Below are positions 40,239 through 49,400 of a stretch of DNA of 64,000 bases, piece by piece. A program made the position numbers and the translations under genes. Position 1 is the stretch's first letter; the number at the start of each line of letters is the position of its first letter. This DNA is from Paulinella micropora (taxonomy: Eukaryota > Cercozoa > Imbricatea > Euglyphida), in NCBI GenBank assembly GCA_009731375.1, contig BJOX01000261.1:281095-345094 (forward strand). Reading direction: 5' to 3'. The notes below the pieces were generated by a model that saw only the letters and a program-made list of their open reading frames with translations, made no database searches and had not been told where the DNA came from.

Positions 40239-41033
40239 CAAACGGGAAATGGATTAGAAGATTTGATTAATAAAGTGTTTTCCGTAGAAAATATTAAAAA
40301 ATATCTATCACGAAAAGAATGGAGACATTCAATGAGAAAAAAAGATTATGTTAATGCTCTTATAAATAAATATAGAAATGAACAGCAACGGCAACCAGAG
40401 CCCGAGCCACAACCAATACAGCAACCACAACCAGAGCCACAGCAACCAGAGCCAGAGGTGCCACAGCCAGAGGAGGCAAAGCCAGAGGTACCACAGCCCG
40501 AGCCACAGCAAGAGGAGCAACAGCAACAGCAAGAGGGAGAGGGGCGGGGACTAATGACTAATGAAATAGATGACATAATGAAAAAATATGGATAGTATCT
40601 CGGCACGATAGCGAGCGATGAAATCTATAAACTAAATCCAGAAAAAAGAAAGCGATACGGATTTATTATGAACTTAGATGATCACAAGCAAGCGGGGTCT
40701 CATTGGATTAGTGTTTTCGTCAGTATAGATAAAGACAGGTCAGTTGAAGTGTATGCCCCGCTAGCACTTTACGAACCTACTGAAGACTTTCAACAACAAA
40801 TGAAACAACTAATAGATAAAAGCCACCCCAATAGTTATTTATTAATGAAGGTTAATCAAGTAAAAGAGCACAGTGATAAGAGTGATACCTGCGGATGCTT
40901 TGCTATGAGGTTTCTAATGGAAAGAGCGAAAGGTATTAAATTCAAATTTGCCAGTGGCTATACAGACTTAAAAGAAGAAGAAGCGGAAAAATTAAAAGCA
41001 CAGAATGGGTATGGTTTTGACACATTCATTTGA
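40239..41033 (+). pseudogene. Adenain-type cysteine protease with in-frame TAG (element A)
   Basis: One frame from 40239 to 41033 holds a SAP-like helical start (NIKKYLSRKEWRHSMRKKDYV), a Pro/Glu/Gln repeat linker, then the protease core: LGTIASDEIYKLN, the catalytic histidine in NLDDHKQAGSHWISVFV, and the catalytic cysteine in SDTCGCFAMRFLMER. GSHW and DTCG are the landmarks of Ulp1/adenovirus-type maturation proteases (family C48/C5). A TAG at 40593-40595 interrupts the frame just before LGTIASDEI, and a TGA at 40236 precedes it. In intact relatives the enzyme cleaves capsid and core proteins during maturation. The piece after the TAG starts with an ATG at 40668 but would lack part of the fold. 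Confidence 0.8.
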
Positions 41034-41100
41034 TATTTGTTTCAGACTACGTCTTCAACAAACATCGAAGACCAATTTATTTTTTCAATAAAGAAAAAAC

Positions 41101-41153
41101 GATATTTTAGAATAAGTGAGAGTGCGAAGCACGAAACGAAATTCTAAAATATC
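41101..41153. terminator. Hairpin directly in front of the penton gene
   Basis: Perfect 13-bp arms GATATTTTAGAAT (41101-41113) and ATTCTAAAATATC (41141-41153) with an inner GTGC-GAA-GCAC stem-loop. The penton ATG follows at 41154. Same family as 37452-37505. Confidence 0.6.
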
Positions 41154-41962
41154 ATGGACTACAAGGGAGGAAGAAGTTCGGGTATTTATTACATAAATAG
41201 TAAAAATAGGATAACCGGCACGGACAGCGACTTTACGAAGTCAATATGAAGGGACTAGACAATCCCATACATTGTAAAATTCTTCATATCTATGTGCCGA
41301 AGTCGTATTACTCCGTCGCCAGTCCTTACAATACTTTTACATTATCCGAAGACGGGCATGAGGCTTTAATTACGATACCTGAGGGAAACTACACAATGAA
41401 CAATCTAAAAAATAAGTTATCTGAGTTATTGAATGATGAAAGCCCAAATAATTATACTTATGTGGTATCCAGTAATAATACCAACATAGACCCAGAAGAT
41501 GGAAAATTAACATTCAATGTGTCAGAGAATAAAGGAATTCAGCCGCGGTTTATATTTGATGGTGATACCCGTATTCACGAGGTTATGGGGTTTGATAGAA
41601 ACTCAACATATTTCTTCGCTAAAAATTTTATTAAATCACCAAATGTAATTATTTCAACTGGTGAAAAAACTCTGTATCTTCAATCGGACTTAGTTGGCGA
41701 AGGAGATAATCACGTGCTACAAGAAATATACACTGCCAACGAAATTCGTTTTGGGTCTGTTATCTATGATGGAAGCGGGTCTGAGTATGGTAAAACATTA
41801 TCAGCAAGTTCGAACAATGTATTTAGATTTTACTTGACGGACGAAAACGACCAAGCAATTAATCTTAATGGTTTGGGTATAGCTATGACTTTATTAGTTT
41901 ATCGTGAAACTAATTATTTTAGTTTATTTAATTCATTCTTCAATTTGTTAAAGGCTAGATAA
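41154..41962 (+). pseudogene. Penton-like minor capsid protein, frameshifted (element A)
   Basis: The ATG at 41154 opens MDYKGGRSSGIYYINSKNR with GTDSDFTKS. The frame then stops at TGA 41247-41249, and the adjoining frame (41246-41962) continues NPIHCKILHIYVPKSYYSV, a segment with a GNYTMNNLKNKLSELL motif, and a C-terminal NLNGLGIAMTLLVYRE. This layout (short N-terminal INS-x-NR-x-xGT motif, then beta-rich jelly-roll body) fits PLV and polinton penton proteins, which sit at the capsid vertices. Its place between protease and capsid gene is standard. One single-base change would explain the break. Confidence 0.7.
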
Positions 41963-41965
41963 AGA

Positions 41966-42081
41966 TATTGACAATTTCACTTCGTGCTATTCGCACTCTC
42001 GTTTATTGTCAAACATCGAAAAAGGCTAGTTAATGGAAAACGATGTTTTATGAAACCGCGAAGCGGGTGAATAAAATATCA
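41966..42081. terminator. Tandem hairpins between penton and capsid genes
   Basis: The first pairs TTGACAAT with ATTGTCAA (about 41968-42011) with an inner GTGC/GCAC stem. The second pairs GATGTTTTAT (42042-42051) with ATAAAATATC (42071-42080) with an inner CCGC-GAA-GCGG stem-loop. They fill most of the gap between the two genes. Confidence 0.55.
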
Positions 42082-42109
42082 ATAATTAATTTAGAATTAT
42101 TTTTTTTCG

Positions 42110-42165
42110 TATAAATATATTCTGGTGAATTAATCAACTTACATCACTTCAAAAACAAAACAAAA
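42110..42165 (+). promoter_or_regulatory. Capsid gene leader, TATA-like box plus A/C-rich leader (element A)
   Basis: CGTATAAATATATTC near 42109 is followed by a leader ending CAAAAACAAAACAAAA directly before the ATG at 42166. The element B capsid gene has an equivalent A/C-rich leader. Confidence 0.4.
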
Positions 42166-43706
42166 ATGCAGCCTCAAGTTGGATATGGTCAGGATTTAGA
42201 CCACCAACCAAAAGAACTACTAAAAGGAAAATATGAATTAAACAAACTTACAAGCCGTGAAGGCTCGTCGAATATTACTCTCACCACTGCGGGAGGTAAT
42301 GAAAGCACATTCGAAATCCCTACTCGACCACTGAACCTCGCTCGTAGTGTTGGGATTTACTTACACTCCACGGAACCCCGGTCAGAACAATGCTAATCGT
42401 ATCTTCATGGATTGCTTGTCAATGATTAGGAGTATTGAATTCCAAAGCCGAAGCGGGCAGTATTTGTGTAATCTTCAACACGTGGGAAATTACACTAAGA
42501 TGATTTGGAAGCCTGAAATCAGTTATGATAAGTTTATGTCTCTGGAGAACCACGGGGCTACTGCCAATACTAGTGGGGCGATGCTTCAGAAGTGTAATGT
42601 GCTGAATGATGCTACTTTGAATATTGCTTCAAGACATTTTCAATCGGCTGATGCTGCCGCCACTGTCGCTGCTGATGATACTAAATTTGGAACACTACGG
42701 ATTCAAGATACAAGTATTGGCAATAGAAAGGATCAGATAATTGCCGCTATCAATGCTGTCGGCGAAGTGTTAAGACTTTGGTAAATCTCCCGTCAATGAG
42801 TGCTCGTCGTCATGACGACCTTTTGAATAGTTTTAACGGAGTAGGAGGTTCATTTGTTAATGTCGCTTATGAGGAGGCTAAGTATTTTGAAGTTGGAACA
42901 ATTCAGGCTGCTGCTACTGCTGTTAATACTATTGATGACACTCCAGTTATCAATGTTAAATTACCTTTAGGTATGATTTTTGGAACTATTTTTGAAATTG
43001 ATAAAACACTTGGTTTTAATGAAATTATGGATTTGCGGATTGTTTGGGAAGAAATAAGTAGAGCTATGTTTACTGGAACCAGTGCCACTAACATTGCTAC
43101 TGGTGCTGCAATTGGTGCTACTGGTGCTGTTGTTTAAAATCTGAACTTATTTCTTGCGGTTGAAACAGACCCAAATGTCATCCTTGGATTGGATTTCAAA
43201 GCAAAATTGCTGGTGAAGGTTTTAGATTTACTATTGAATATCCTATCTCTTGGAAGCACAATCTTTCTTCTACAAGTCAGAACTTTGTAGTAAAAGTGAA
43301 TAGGGCACAGGGTGAAAGAATTCGACGTATCTATACTTCATCCTTTCACAACGACGAAAAATTTTATACTTCTTTTGATAACGACCATAGAAACGACACT
43401 AAAATTAGAACTTATTATACTACTATTGATGGCAGTAGGATGCAACAATTTGACATTGATACTTCTGATAACGAAGACTATATGATTTTGAAGGATAAGT
43501 TGAAGGGAAGTGCTATTTTGAATTCTGATATCTATAAGTACAACTGGTTTCACGTTGATTACTGGGATAATAACCGCCCACTTCACGAGAAGAATGTTGA
43601 AGGTTATGAAAAGTCAGGTCTGAGCCTTGACACTGAGCGACGATATGAGTTCGTTTCTACTACTGCGGGAAACAACCTCAATCACTACATTTTTGCCATT
43701 CTTTAG
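42166..43706 (+). pseudogene. Major capsid protein, polinton/PLV type, multiply frameshifted (element A)
   Basis: Four open pieces (42166-42396, 42347-42784, 42778-43137, 43296-43706) in changing frames align end to end as one capsid protein. The N-terminus has MQPQVGYGQDLDHQPKELL and STFEIPTRPLNLARSV, and the centre has YEEAKYFEVGTIQAAAT. Around 43145-43290 the frame reads WIGFQSKIAGEGFRFTIEYP with one in-frame TGA near 43161. The C-terminal part has GERIRRIYTSSFHND, TKIRTYYTTIDGSRMQQFDI and KYNWFHVDYWDN. The RIRR-x-Y-x-S, YYT-x-x-DG-x-RMQ and NWFH motifs are typical of double-jelly-roll capsid proteins of PLVs and virophages. The gene cannot make a full product as assembled. Confidence 0.8.
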
Positions 43707-43829
43707 CAAGATGTCATTGTGAGGGGTATTGAAATTATTAAGACTTAGCAAAAAATAATAAAAATAAAAAAGAAAAAGAAAATTTTTTTGTTTCATATAC
43801 AAACAAATTGAAAATTTGTGTTATATAGC

Positions 43830-43847
43830 AAAATCGCGAGCGATTTT
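43830..43847. terminator. Perfect hairpin AAAATCGC-GA-GCGATTTT
   Basis: Eight-bp arms with a two-base loop, followed by TTTATATATAAGAG and the ATG at 43861. Preceded by TTTGTGTTATATAGCAAAA (43815-43833), the variant of the motif at 38714. It lies at the border between elements A and B. Confidence 0.5.
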
Positions 43848-43860
43848 TTATATATAAGAG

Positions 43861-45078
43861 ATGTCTCACCAGAGAAATTTAATCGCACAAGATGAAGCCA
43901 ATAACTTTGTCGATGTTAAGTGCGAAACCAATGGAGTAATTAAAACAGGTTTAATCGCAGAAAATCCTGACGGAGAATTTATAAATGTCAAAGTTGGATA
44001 TGATGGTGATATTGAAACAAATCATTTTTCAAAAACCGCTTTTGGCGAAGCAGTAGTAGGTCAATTAACACCAGTTTTATAGGAAATCTTTCCATATACC
44101 ATTAATACTAGGATATGGACAAAAACAGAAACAAAATCATCTGTGTCATTTTTGGATAATATGGCTGAATTGAAAACAACTGCTGATGCAACGGCGGATG
44201 CTAGACTGGTGAGTAAAAGGAGAATAAAATATAGAACTGGAACAGTCGTCCTCGCCCGCTTTACTGCTCTATGGACAACGGATGATACAAAAAATTACTA
44301 TTCATTTATTGGAATAGGAAACGGGCTTGTTGATGGATTTTATTTTTAGAAAAATAGAGCAGGAATGAATATTGCACATTGTAAAGGAGGTGCCGTGGAT
44401 TATATTGAACAAAAAACTTGGGACGACCCGTGCGATGGAACTTCGGCTATGCCTGTAGTACATTGGAGCACAGGAAATGTATTTCAAATTCAATTTCAGT
44501 ATCTTGGGTTTGGTGCTATTAAGTTTTATATCGAAAATCCAATAACAGGATTATTTCAATTAGTTCATATGATTGACTATGCGAATGCTAATGTTGGTGT
44601 AAGCCTGCGAAATACAACATTACCTTTTACAGCAGTAATGAGAAATGATAATTCTACAGGAATCCAAATTCTTAAAACAGCGAGTGCCAGTTTATTCATT
44701 GAGGGAACACATACTATTAATACCAGCATAACAAATTCAATTGAAGGCAGTGAAGTCGCACACACTACAGAAAGACCGATATTGAGTATAAGAAATAAAG
44801 CAAAATATGATGGCAACGGAGATAACTTAGACAATTATTCATTAGTATATCCATCATTGATAAGTATTAGTAATGAAGACGGGAAAACAAATATAGTAAG
44901 AATGGTGTTAAATGGAACTTTAACTGGAGCAGTGTATGCGGATGTAGATACGAAATATTCAATAGTTGATACTGACACAACAGCGACTGCTATCGCCAAC
45001 GGAAGAACAATTTTTAAAATTTATATTAATGCTAATTCAACGACGATGACGACGATGACGACGATGAATAAACAATAA
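43861..45078 (+). pseudogene. Fibre-like protein, paralogue of 60315-59080, with two in-frame TAG codons
   Basis: One frame runs from ATG 43861 (MSHQRNLIAQDEANN) to 45078, interrupted only by TAG at 44080-44082 and TAG at 44347-44349. It aligns over most of its length with the 411-residue protein: AFGEAVVGQLTPVL/EIFPYTINTR against AFGELRTATLSPVL-Q-NIFTYGINTR, so the first TAG stands where the relative has Gln. The body (FQIQFQYLGFGAIKFYIENP, TASASLFIEGTHTINTSITNS) matches the relative's FEIVVQYLGSGQITFKIENP and IEGTIDRTIAITNS-type segments. The C-terminus is an ACG-repeat-coded TTMTTMTTM tail. Either decay by CAG-to-TAG changes or readthrough is possible. Confidence 0.65.
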
Positions 45079-45115
45079 TACCAGTTGGTATTTTTTTTCT
45101 TCAATCTTATATAGT

Positions 45116-45745
45116 ATGAGTACTAAGCAATACTACCTTGACGAGATCGCCAAATGGGAGATTGATAGCAATGTTAAGAAACCGACCATTAAATGGACGA
45201 AACCCGACATTGTATCATTTTACGAAAAATACCGACCCGAACAACCCCCGCGGGGTGATAACGTTGAAGTTTCATTGCCCCCCGTTGATATATTGAAGAA
45301 TGTTGTTTTTAATTACGAACCAGAAGAATTTACGCCTTTTAAAGAAAGTGATATAAAGGAAACTGGTATAACCGAAATTAAGGCCAACGTGGGGGAAGAA
45401 CTGGCAAAAAAAGAAACGGAAGCAAAAGAAGAGAAGAAAACACCGATTAAAGCAAAGCGGAATCCGCCCGAAAGTGGGTATAGTTGCTATGAAATAATAA
45501 CGGCACATTTGAAAGTATCAAAAGACCCGTTTAATTTCTTATACATGAAAGTAGATGACCGCACCATATTACAGGAGGATATGAAGAAATGGCACGAGAG
45601 CAGATACGTACACATACCACCAGAGCAACGCCCTACTCTTAAATATGGTAAGTTAGATTATAAGACATTTTTCCGCGATGTCTTATCTCAACACGAGGGC
45701 AAACTCACGACACTAAAAGATATGTATGACAGGTTTCATGTGTAA
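45116..45745 (+). CDS. Conserved PLV protein of unknown function, 209 residues (B copy)
   Basis: Intact. The ATG follows TTATATAGT by a few bases. It starts MSTKQYYLDEIAKWEIDSN, has FYEKYRPEQPPRGDNVEV, a short lysine-rich linker, and then the strongly conserved ESGYSCYEIITAHLKVSKDP to LTTLKDMYDRFHV. The C-terminal half is almost identical to the L copy at 4508-3846, while the linker is shorter here. Its last codons overlap the last codons of the convergent gene 46365-45736, exactly as in L. Function unknown. Preservation in both elements suggests an essential role, perhaps in replication or packaging. Confidence 0.75.
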   Translation: MSTKQYYLDEIAKWEIDSNVKKPTIKWTKPDIVSFYEKYRPEQPPRGDNVEVSLPPVDILKNVVFNYEPEEFTPFKESDIKETGITEIKANVGEELAKKETEAKEEKKTPIKAKRNPPESGYSCYEIITAHLKVSKDPFNFLYMKVDDRTILQEDMKKWHESRYVHIPPEQRPTLKYGKLDYKTFFRDVLSQHEGKLTTLKDMYDRFHV

Positions 45746-46365
45746 GAGGCAGTTAGTGCTATGTCTCTCATCACATCAATATTAAAATATGATGGTTTAA
45801 AAGAGACATAATCCGCAGATGCCGTTTTGTAATATACTTCCAATGTTATTGGAGCATCCGCCGCATACGTTACCAGAGCATCATTGGTTGTATTATTTAC
45901 AATTCTTATTGTTCTGTTATTAGTGGTGTCAGACGGGTTTGGACAAGTCATCTGCCATATCAAATTCATTTGAACTCCATATCTTTGGATTAGCCACACA
46001 CAATCAAAAGACTTATAATCAATGGCGGTTGTATAATTTAGCACTTCGGTATAATAATCATATGTATTCGTGCCATCTGTGATATGAAACCAAAATTGAA
46101 AAGTGGCAATGCCAGTCGGAGCGGGTAAATTCAATGAACCACGAAATGATACATTAATGAAATAACCATATCCTAAACTTGATATTGTTTTGCTACCATA
46201 TCCGCCCGTGCATAGAGTGGTAAATGTGGAACTCGTCATCCATGACCTAAGGTCAAGACCAACATACGCATTTTGAATGTTTCTTGTTAATGTCGGGGTA
46301 GCCACGACCGCGATTGTTTTTGTGTCAATAGATTGTTGCTCTTGCGAACGGCCAAATATATTCAT
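45736..46365 (-). CDS. MNIFG-type head/fibre-associated protein, 209 residues (B copy)
   Basis: Intact minus-strand gene from ATG 46365. The N-terminus MNIFGRSQEQQSIDTKTI resembles MNLFGQSTNT of the 411-residue protein at 60315, so the first residues may be a shared anchor to the particle. The body is beta-rich (NAYVGLDLRSWMTSSTFTTL, GGYGSKTISSLGYGYFINV, FQFWFHITDGTNTYDYYTEV) and ends ALTASYT. It is divergent to the S74 fibre gene and convergent, with overlapping ends, to the 209-residue gene at 45116. An attachment or fibre-cap role is plausible. Confidence 0.65.
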   Translation of the reverse strand: MNIFGRSQEQQSIDTKTIAVVATPTLTRNIQNAYVGLDLRSWMTSSTFTTLCTGGYGSKTISSLGYGYFINVSFRGSLNLPAPTGIATFQFWFHITDGTNTYDYYTEVLNYTTAIDYKSFDCVWLIQRYGVQMNLIWQMTCPNPSDTTNNRTIRIVNNTTNDALVTYAADAPITLEVYYKTASADYVSFKPSYFNIDVMRDIALTASYT

Positions 46366-46432
46366 TTTTTTGAGACTAAATATATATCTATCTTATATTA
46401 TAAGATTTATTATAAAATAATAGAATTTAAAT
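46366..46432. promoter_or_regulatory. Divergent promoter region with conserved 17-nt palindrome (B copy)
   Basis: ATCTTATA-T-TATAAGAT at 46390-46406 between divergent starts at 46365 (minus) and 46433 (plus), with flanking TATATAT. It matches the L copy at 3184-3200 except for the central base. Confidence 0.5.
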
Positions 46433-49400
46433 ATGAACCATTTAGGCAATCCGTGGGCATATCACTATTACGGCTCTGTGATAATAGACGAGGATTTAGA
46501 AGTTGATGGTGTATTATATGGCGACCATATTGAAGCAAACTCAATCCAAGCAAGGACAGACGACATAACAATATCGTCAAAAAATAATAACTCTTCTTTG
46601 TTGATATCTGATACTGGTTATGTGTCAATTAATAACGAATACGATTTGCCATTAGCGGACGGCACGGCTAATCAAATATTAAAAACGGACGGGCTCGGCA
46701 ATACTTCATTTGCTACATTGACTTCAAGTTATATAAGCGATTTTGAATTGGATAAATTAACGGATGTAGTCATAACAGGCACACCCAACAGCAATCAATT
46801 GCTTATTTACAGCACAGGGCAATGGAGAAATACAACATCACCTTATCTGAGATTAGATGGTGCTTTCAATATGACGGGAACATTAAATATGGGAGGGCAA
46901 AGCATAACAAATGTCAATCTTGTTGATGGTGTTGATGTTTCTGTTCTTGATACTTCGGTGGTTAAACTAACAGGAAACCAAACAATAACGGGGAATAAGG
47001 ATTTCGTGGATAAAATATCAACATGGTATGGGAAACCGATAATCGTAGGTAGATCAACAAAAGGAATAGGTGCGACTGGTGGATTGGAATTGTATGGTAA
47101 TTATGGCGACCGAACTGGTGGTGCGCACATGCAAGCAATTACATCAGAAGACATTTATCCTACTTTTTCGTTAGTCAATTTAGGACATGGTAGTGTGGGT
47201 ATGGCCTTTGATGCTTATATGGACTCTAACGGATGGGAATCTAGTTATGCGACTTCAAGTTTTGCGATCGCGAAAGTTAATGATAAATTTAGATTTTTGT
47301 ATGGTATTGGGAGCATCATTGGGGATGTTGTTCCATGGGATACTGCTCTGGAAATTGACACAGCAGGTTTATTAACCGCGAAAGCAATAACGGCGAGTGG
47401 ATTAATAACGGCAAATGCGGGATTAAATATGGGAGGGCAAAGCATAACAAATGTAAATCTGGTTGATGGTATTGATGTATCCACCCTTGATACCGCAGTC
47501 GTTAAACTAATAGGAGACCAAACCATAGCAGGAACCAAAACATTCAGCAACATAATAAATGCTAGTGCGGGGATTGATATGAAAAGCCAAAGTATAACAA
47601 ATGTTAATCTTGTTGATGGTGTTGATGTTTCTACTCTTGATACTTCGGCCGTAAAACTAACAGGAGACCAAACCATAGCAGGGAATAAAAAATTTACTTC
47701 AACAATAGAAGTGCGGGGTGCTACTGCTCCAACCGCTTTTGATGGTATCGGTATTGCCTTTGATACAGCGACAAATATAGGAGAGATTGTGGCACAAAAA
47801 ATAGCAACTGCGGCCTATTATCCGATACAAATAACGGGTTCGTATGTTGAGTTATATGCGGGGGATAATGTAATCGCGACAGCAACGGGCACGACACTAT
47901 CTTTAAACAATAGAAAAATTACAAATTTGGCCACACCAACAGCGACAACAGACGGGGCGAACAAAAGTTATGTAGATACATTAGACGGGCAAAATGTGAA
48001 ACTAACAGGAAACCAAACCATAGCAGGAATTAAGACATATAGCAGTGGTGTTGAAATAACGGGAAATTTAATCAATGCAACAACAAAAGGAACATTCGTG
48101 GTTTTTAACTCCACAGCCAATATCGGGTCAATTGCTAGTTTGGATATGAAAACTGCAACATATTACAACTTTGAAATTTCTGCGAAAAAAATAAGTTTTA
48201 TTATTGACGGGACGATTGTTGGTTGGATAAATGCTTCGGGGTTAGATTGTAATAGTAGCAAAATAGCGAACCTTGGAACTCCGACATTATCAACAGACGG
48301 GGCGAATAAAACGTATGTAGATACATTGGACGGACAAAATGTAAAACTAACAGGAGACCAAACCATAACAGGAATTAAGATATTTAATGGAAGTAGAAAT
48401 GATGTAAGGGCACTGAATTTGTTAAGCCAAGCCGATTTCAATAATGTGGATATCATTAATGGTGGAAATATAACATATAATGGGGCGAGGATATTAAACC
48501 AAAACGGAGGAGATATATTCTTTTCACAGACAACGGGTGATTATCAGTATTTCTTATTTACTCTAAATACTGCTTCAAGTGGAACCGCGAACCAACGAGG
48601 TTATGTATTTACGAATGTAGCATCTGATGTAAAAGGGGCGGGACTTTATATTTCAAAACTTTTGGATAATAAAAGTGCTTCGTCTGACATTGTCCGTTTT
48701 AACAATGCTGGCGGTATGCGGTTTTATGGTGCTTTGGATATGAACTCAAACAATATAACAAATGGAGGAACAATAACTGGAACAACAATTACTTCAACCG
48801 CTGGTATATCAACAACAACAGCAACCGCGAGTGGATTAATAACGGCAAATGCGGGTATATCAACAACGACACTAACCGCAAGCGGATTATTAACAGCGAC
48901 AGGGGGCTCTAGCATAGTCATACAAGGAAATACTAATGGAGGTAATACACGCGGAATATTTTTGTGGGACACTGGCAACACAAATTATGGTATTTATATG
49001 GCACACCCAACGACAGGCAAAAGTCTAGTAGGTGGAACGACGTTGCCTGTTGCTGGAAACGATTTTACTTCCTTTGCTGTTAGATTTAGGGTAAGCAATT
49101 CTTCAACCGACGGATTTATATGGGAGAACTCTTCCGAACAATTGTTAATGTCGTTGAACGGGGCAAACGGGACTTTATGGACAAAAGGGTTAATAACGGC
49201 TAGTGCGGGTATATCAACAACAACATTAACAACGAGCGATAAAATAACAACAGCACTAGGTAAGCCGATAATCATAGGCAACTCAACAAAGGGAGTGGGA
49301 TCAACAGGTGGTTTAGAAATATACGGGACGGCGAGTAATGTCGCAGGAGCACACATACAGGCAATAACAACGGCGGATGCTTATCCAACATTTCAATTAT

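Larger units (their letters stand above)
36427..43706 (+). mobile_element. Element A: decayed polinton-like provirus with canonical morphogenesis genes
   Basis: Gene order: membrane protein remnant, Cys-rich small protein (minus), a small conserved protein, A32-type ATPase, basic core-like protein, 53-residue basic protein, coiled-coil protein, adenain-type protease, penton-like protein, major capsid protein. This is the standard polinton/PLV morphogenetic set. All large genes carry frameshifts or stops, so the copy is defective as assembled. It begins at the end of the minisatellite and borders element B at about 43.8 kb. Confidence 0.8.

Noticed and set aside
36427-45078. Genome-wide TAG-as-glutamine code as the explanation for all breaks in element A
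   Set aside because: Element A also contains in-frame TGA codons and several frameshifts, so general decay is needed anyway. Recoding is kept only as a test.
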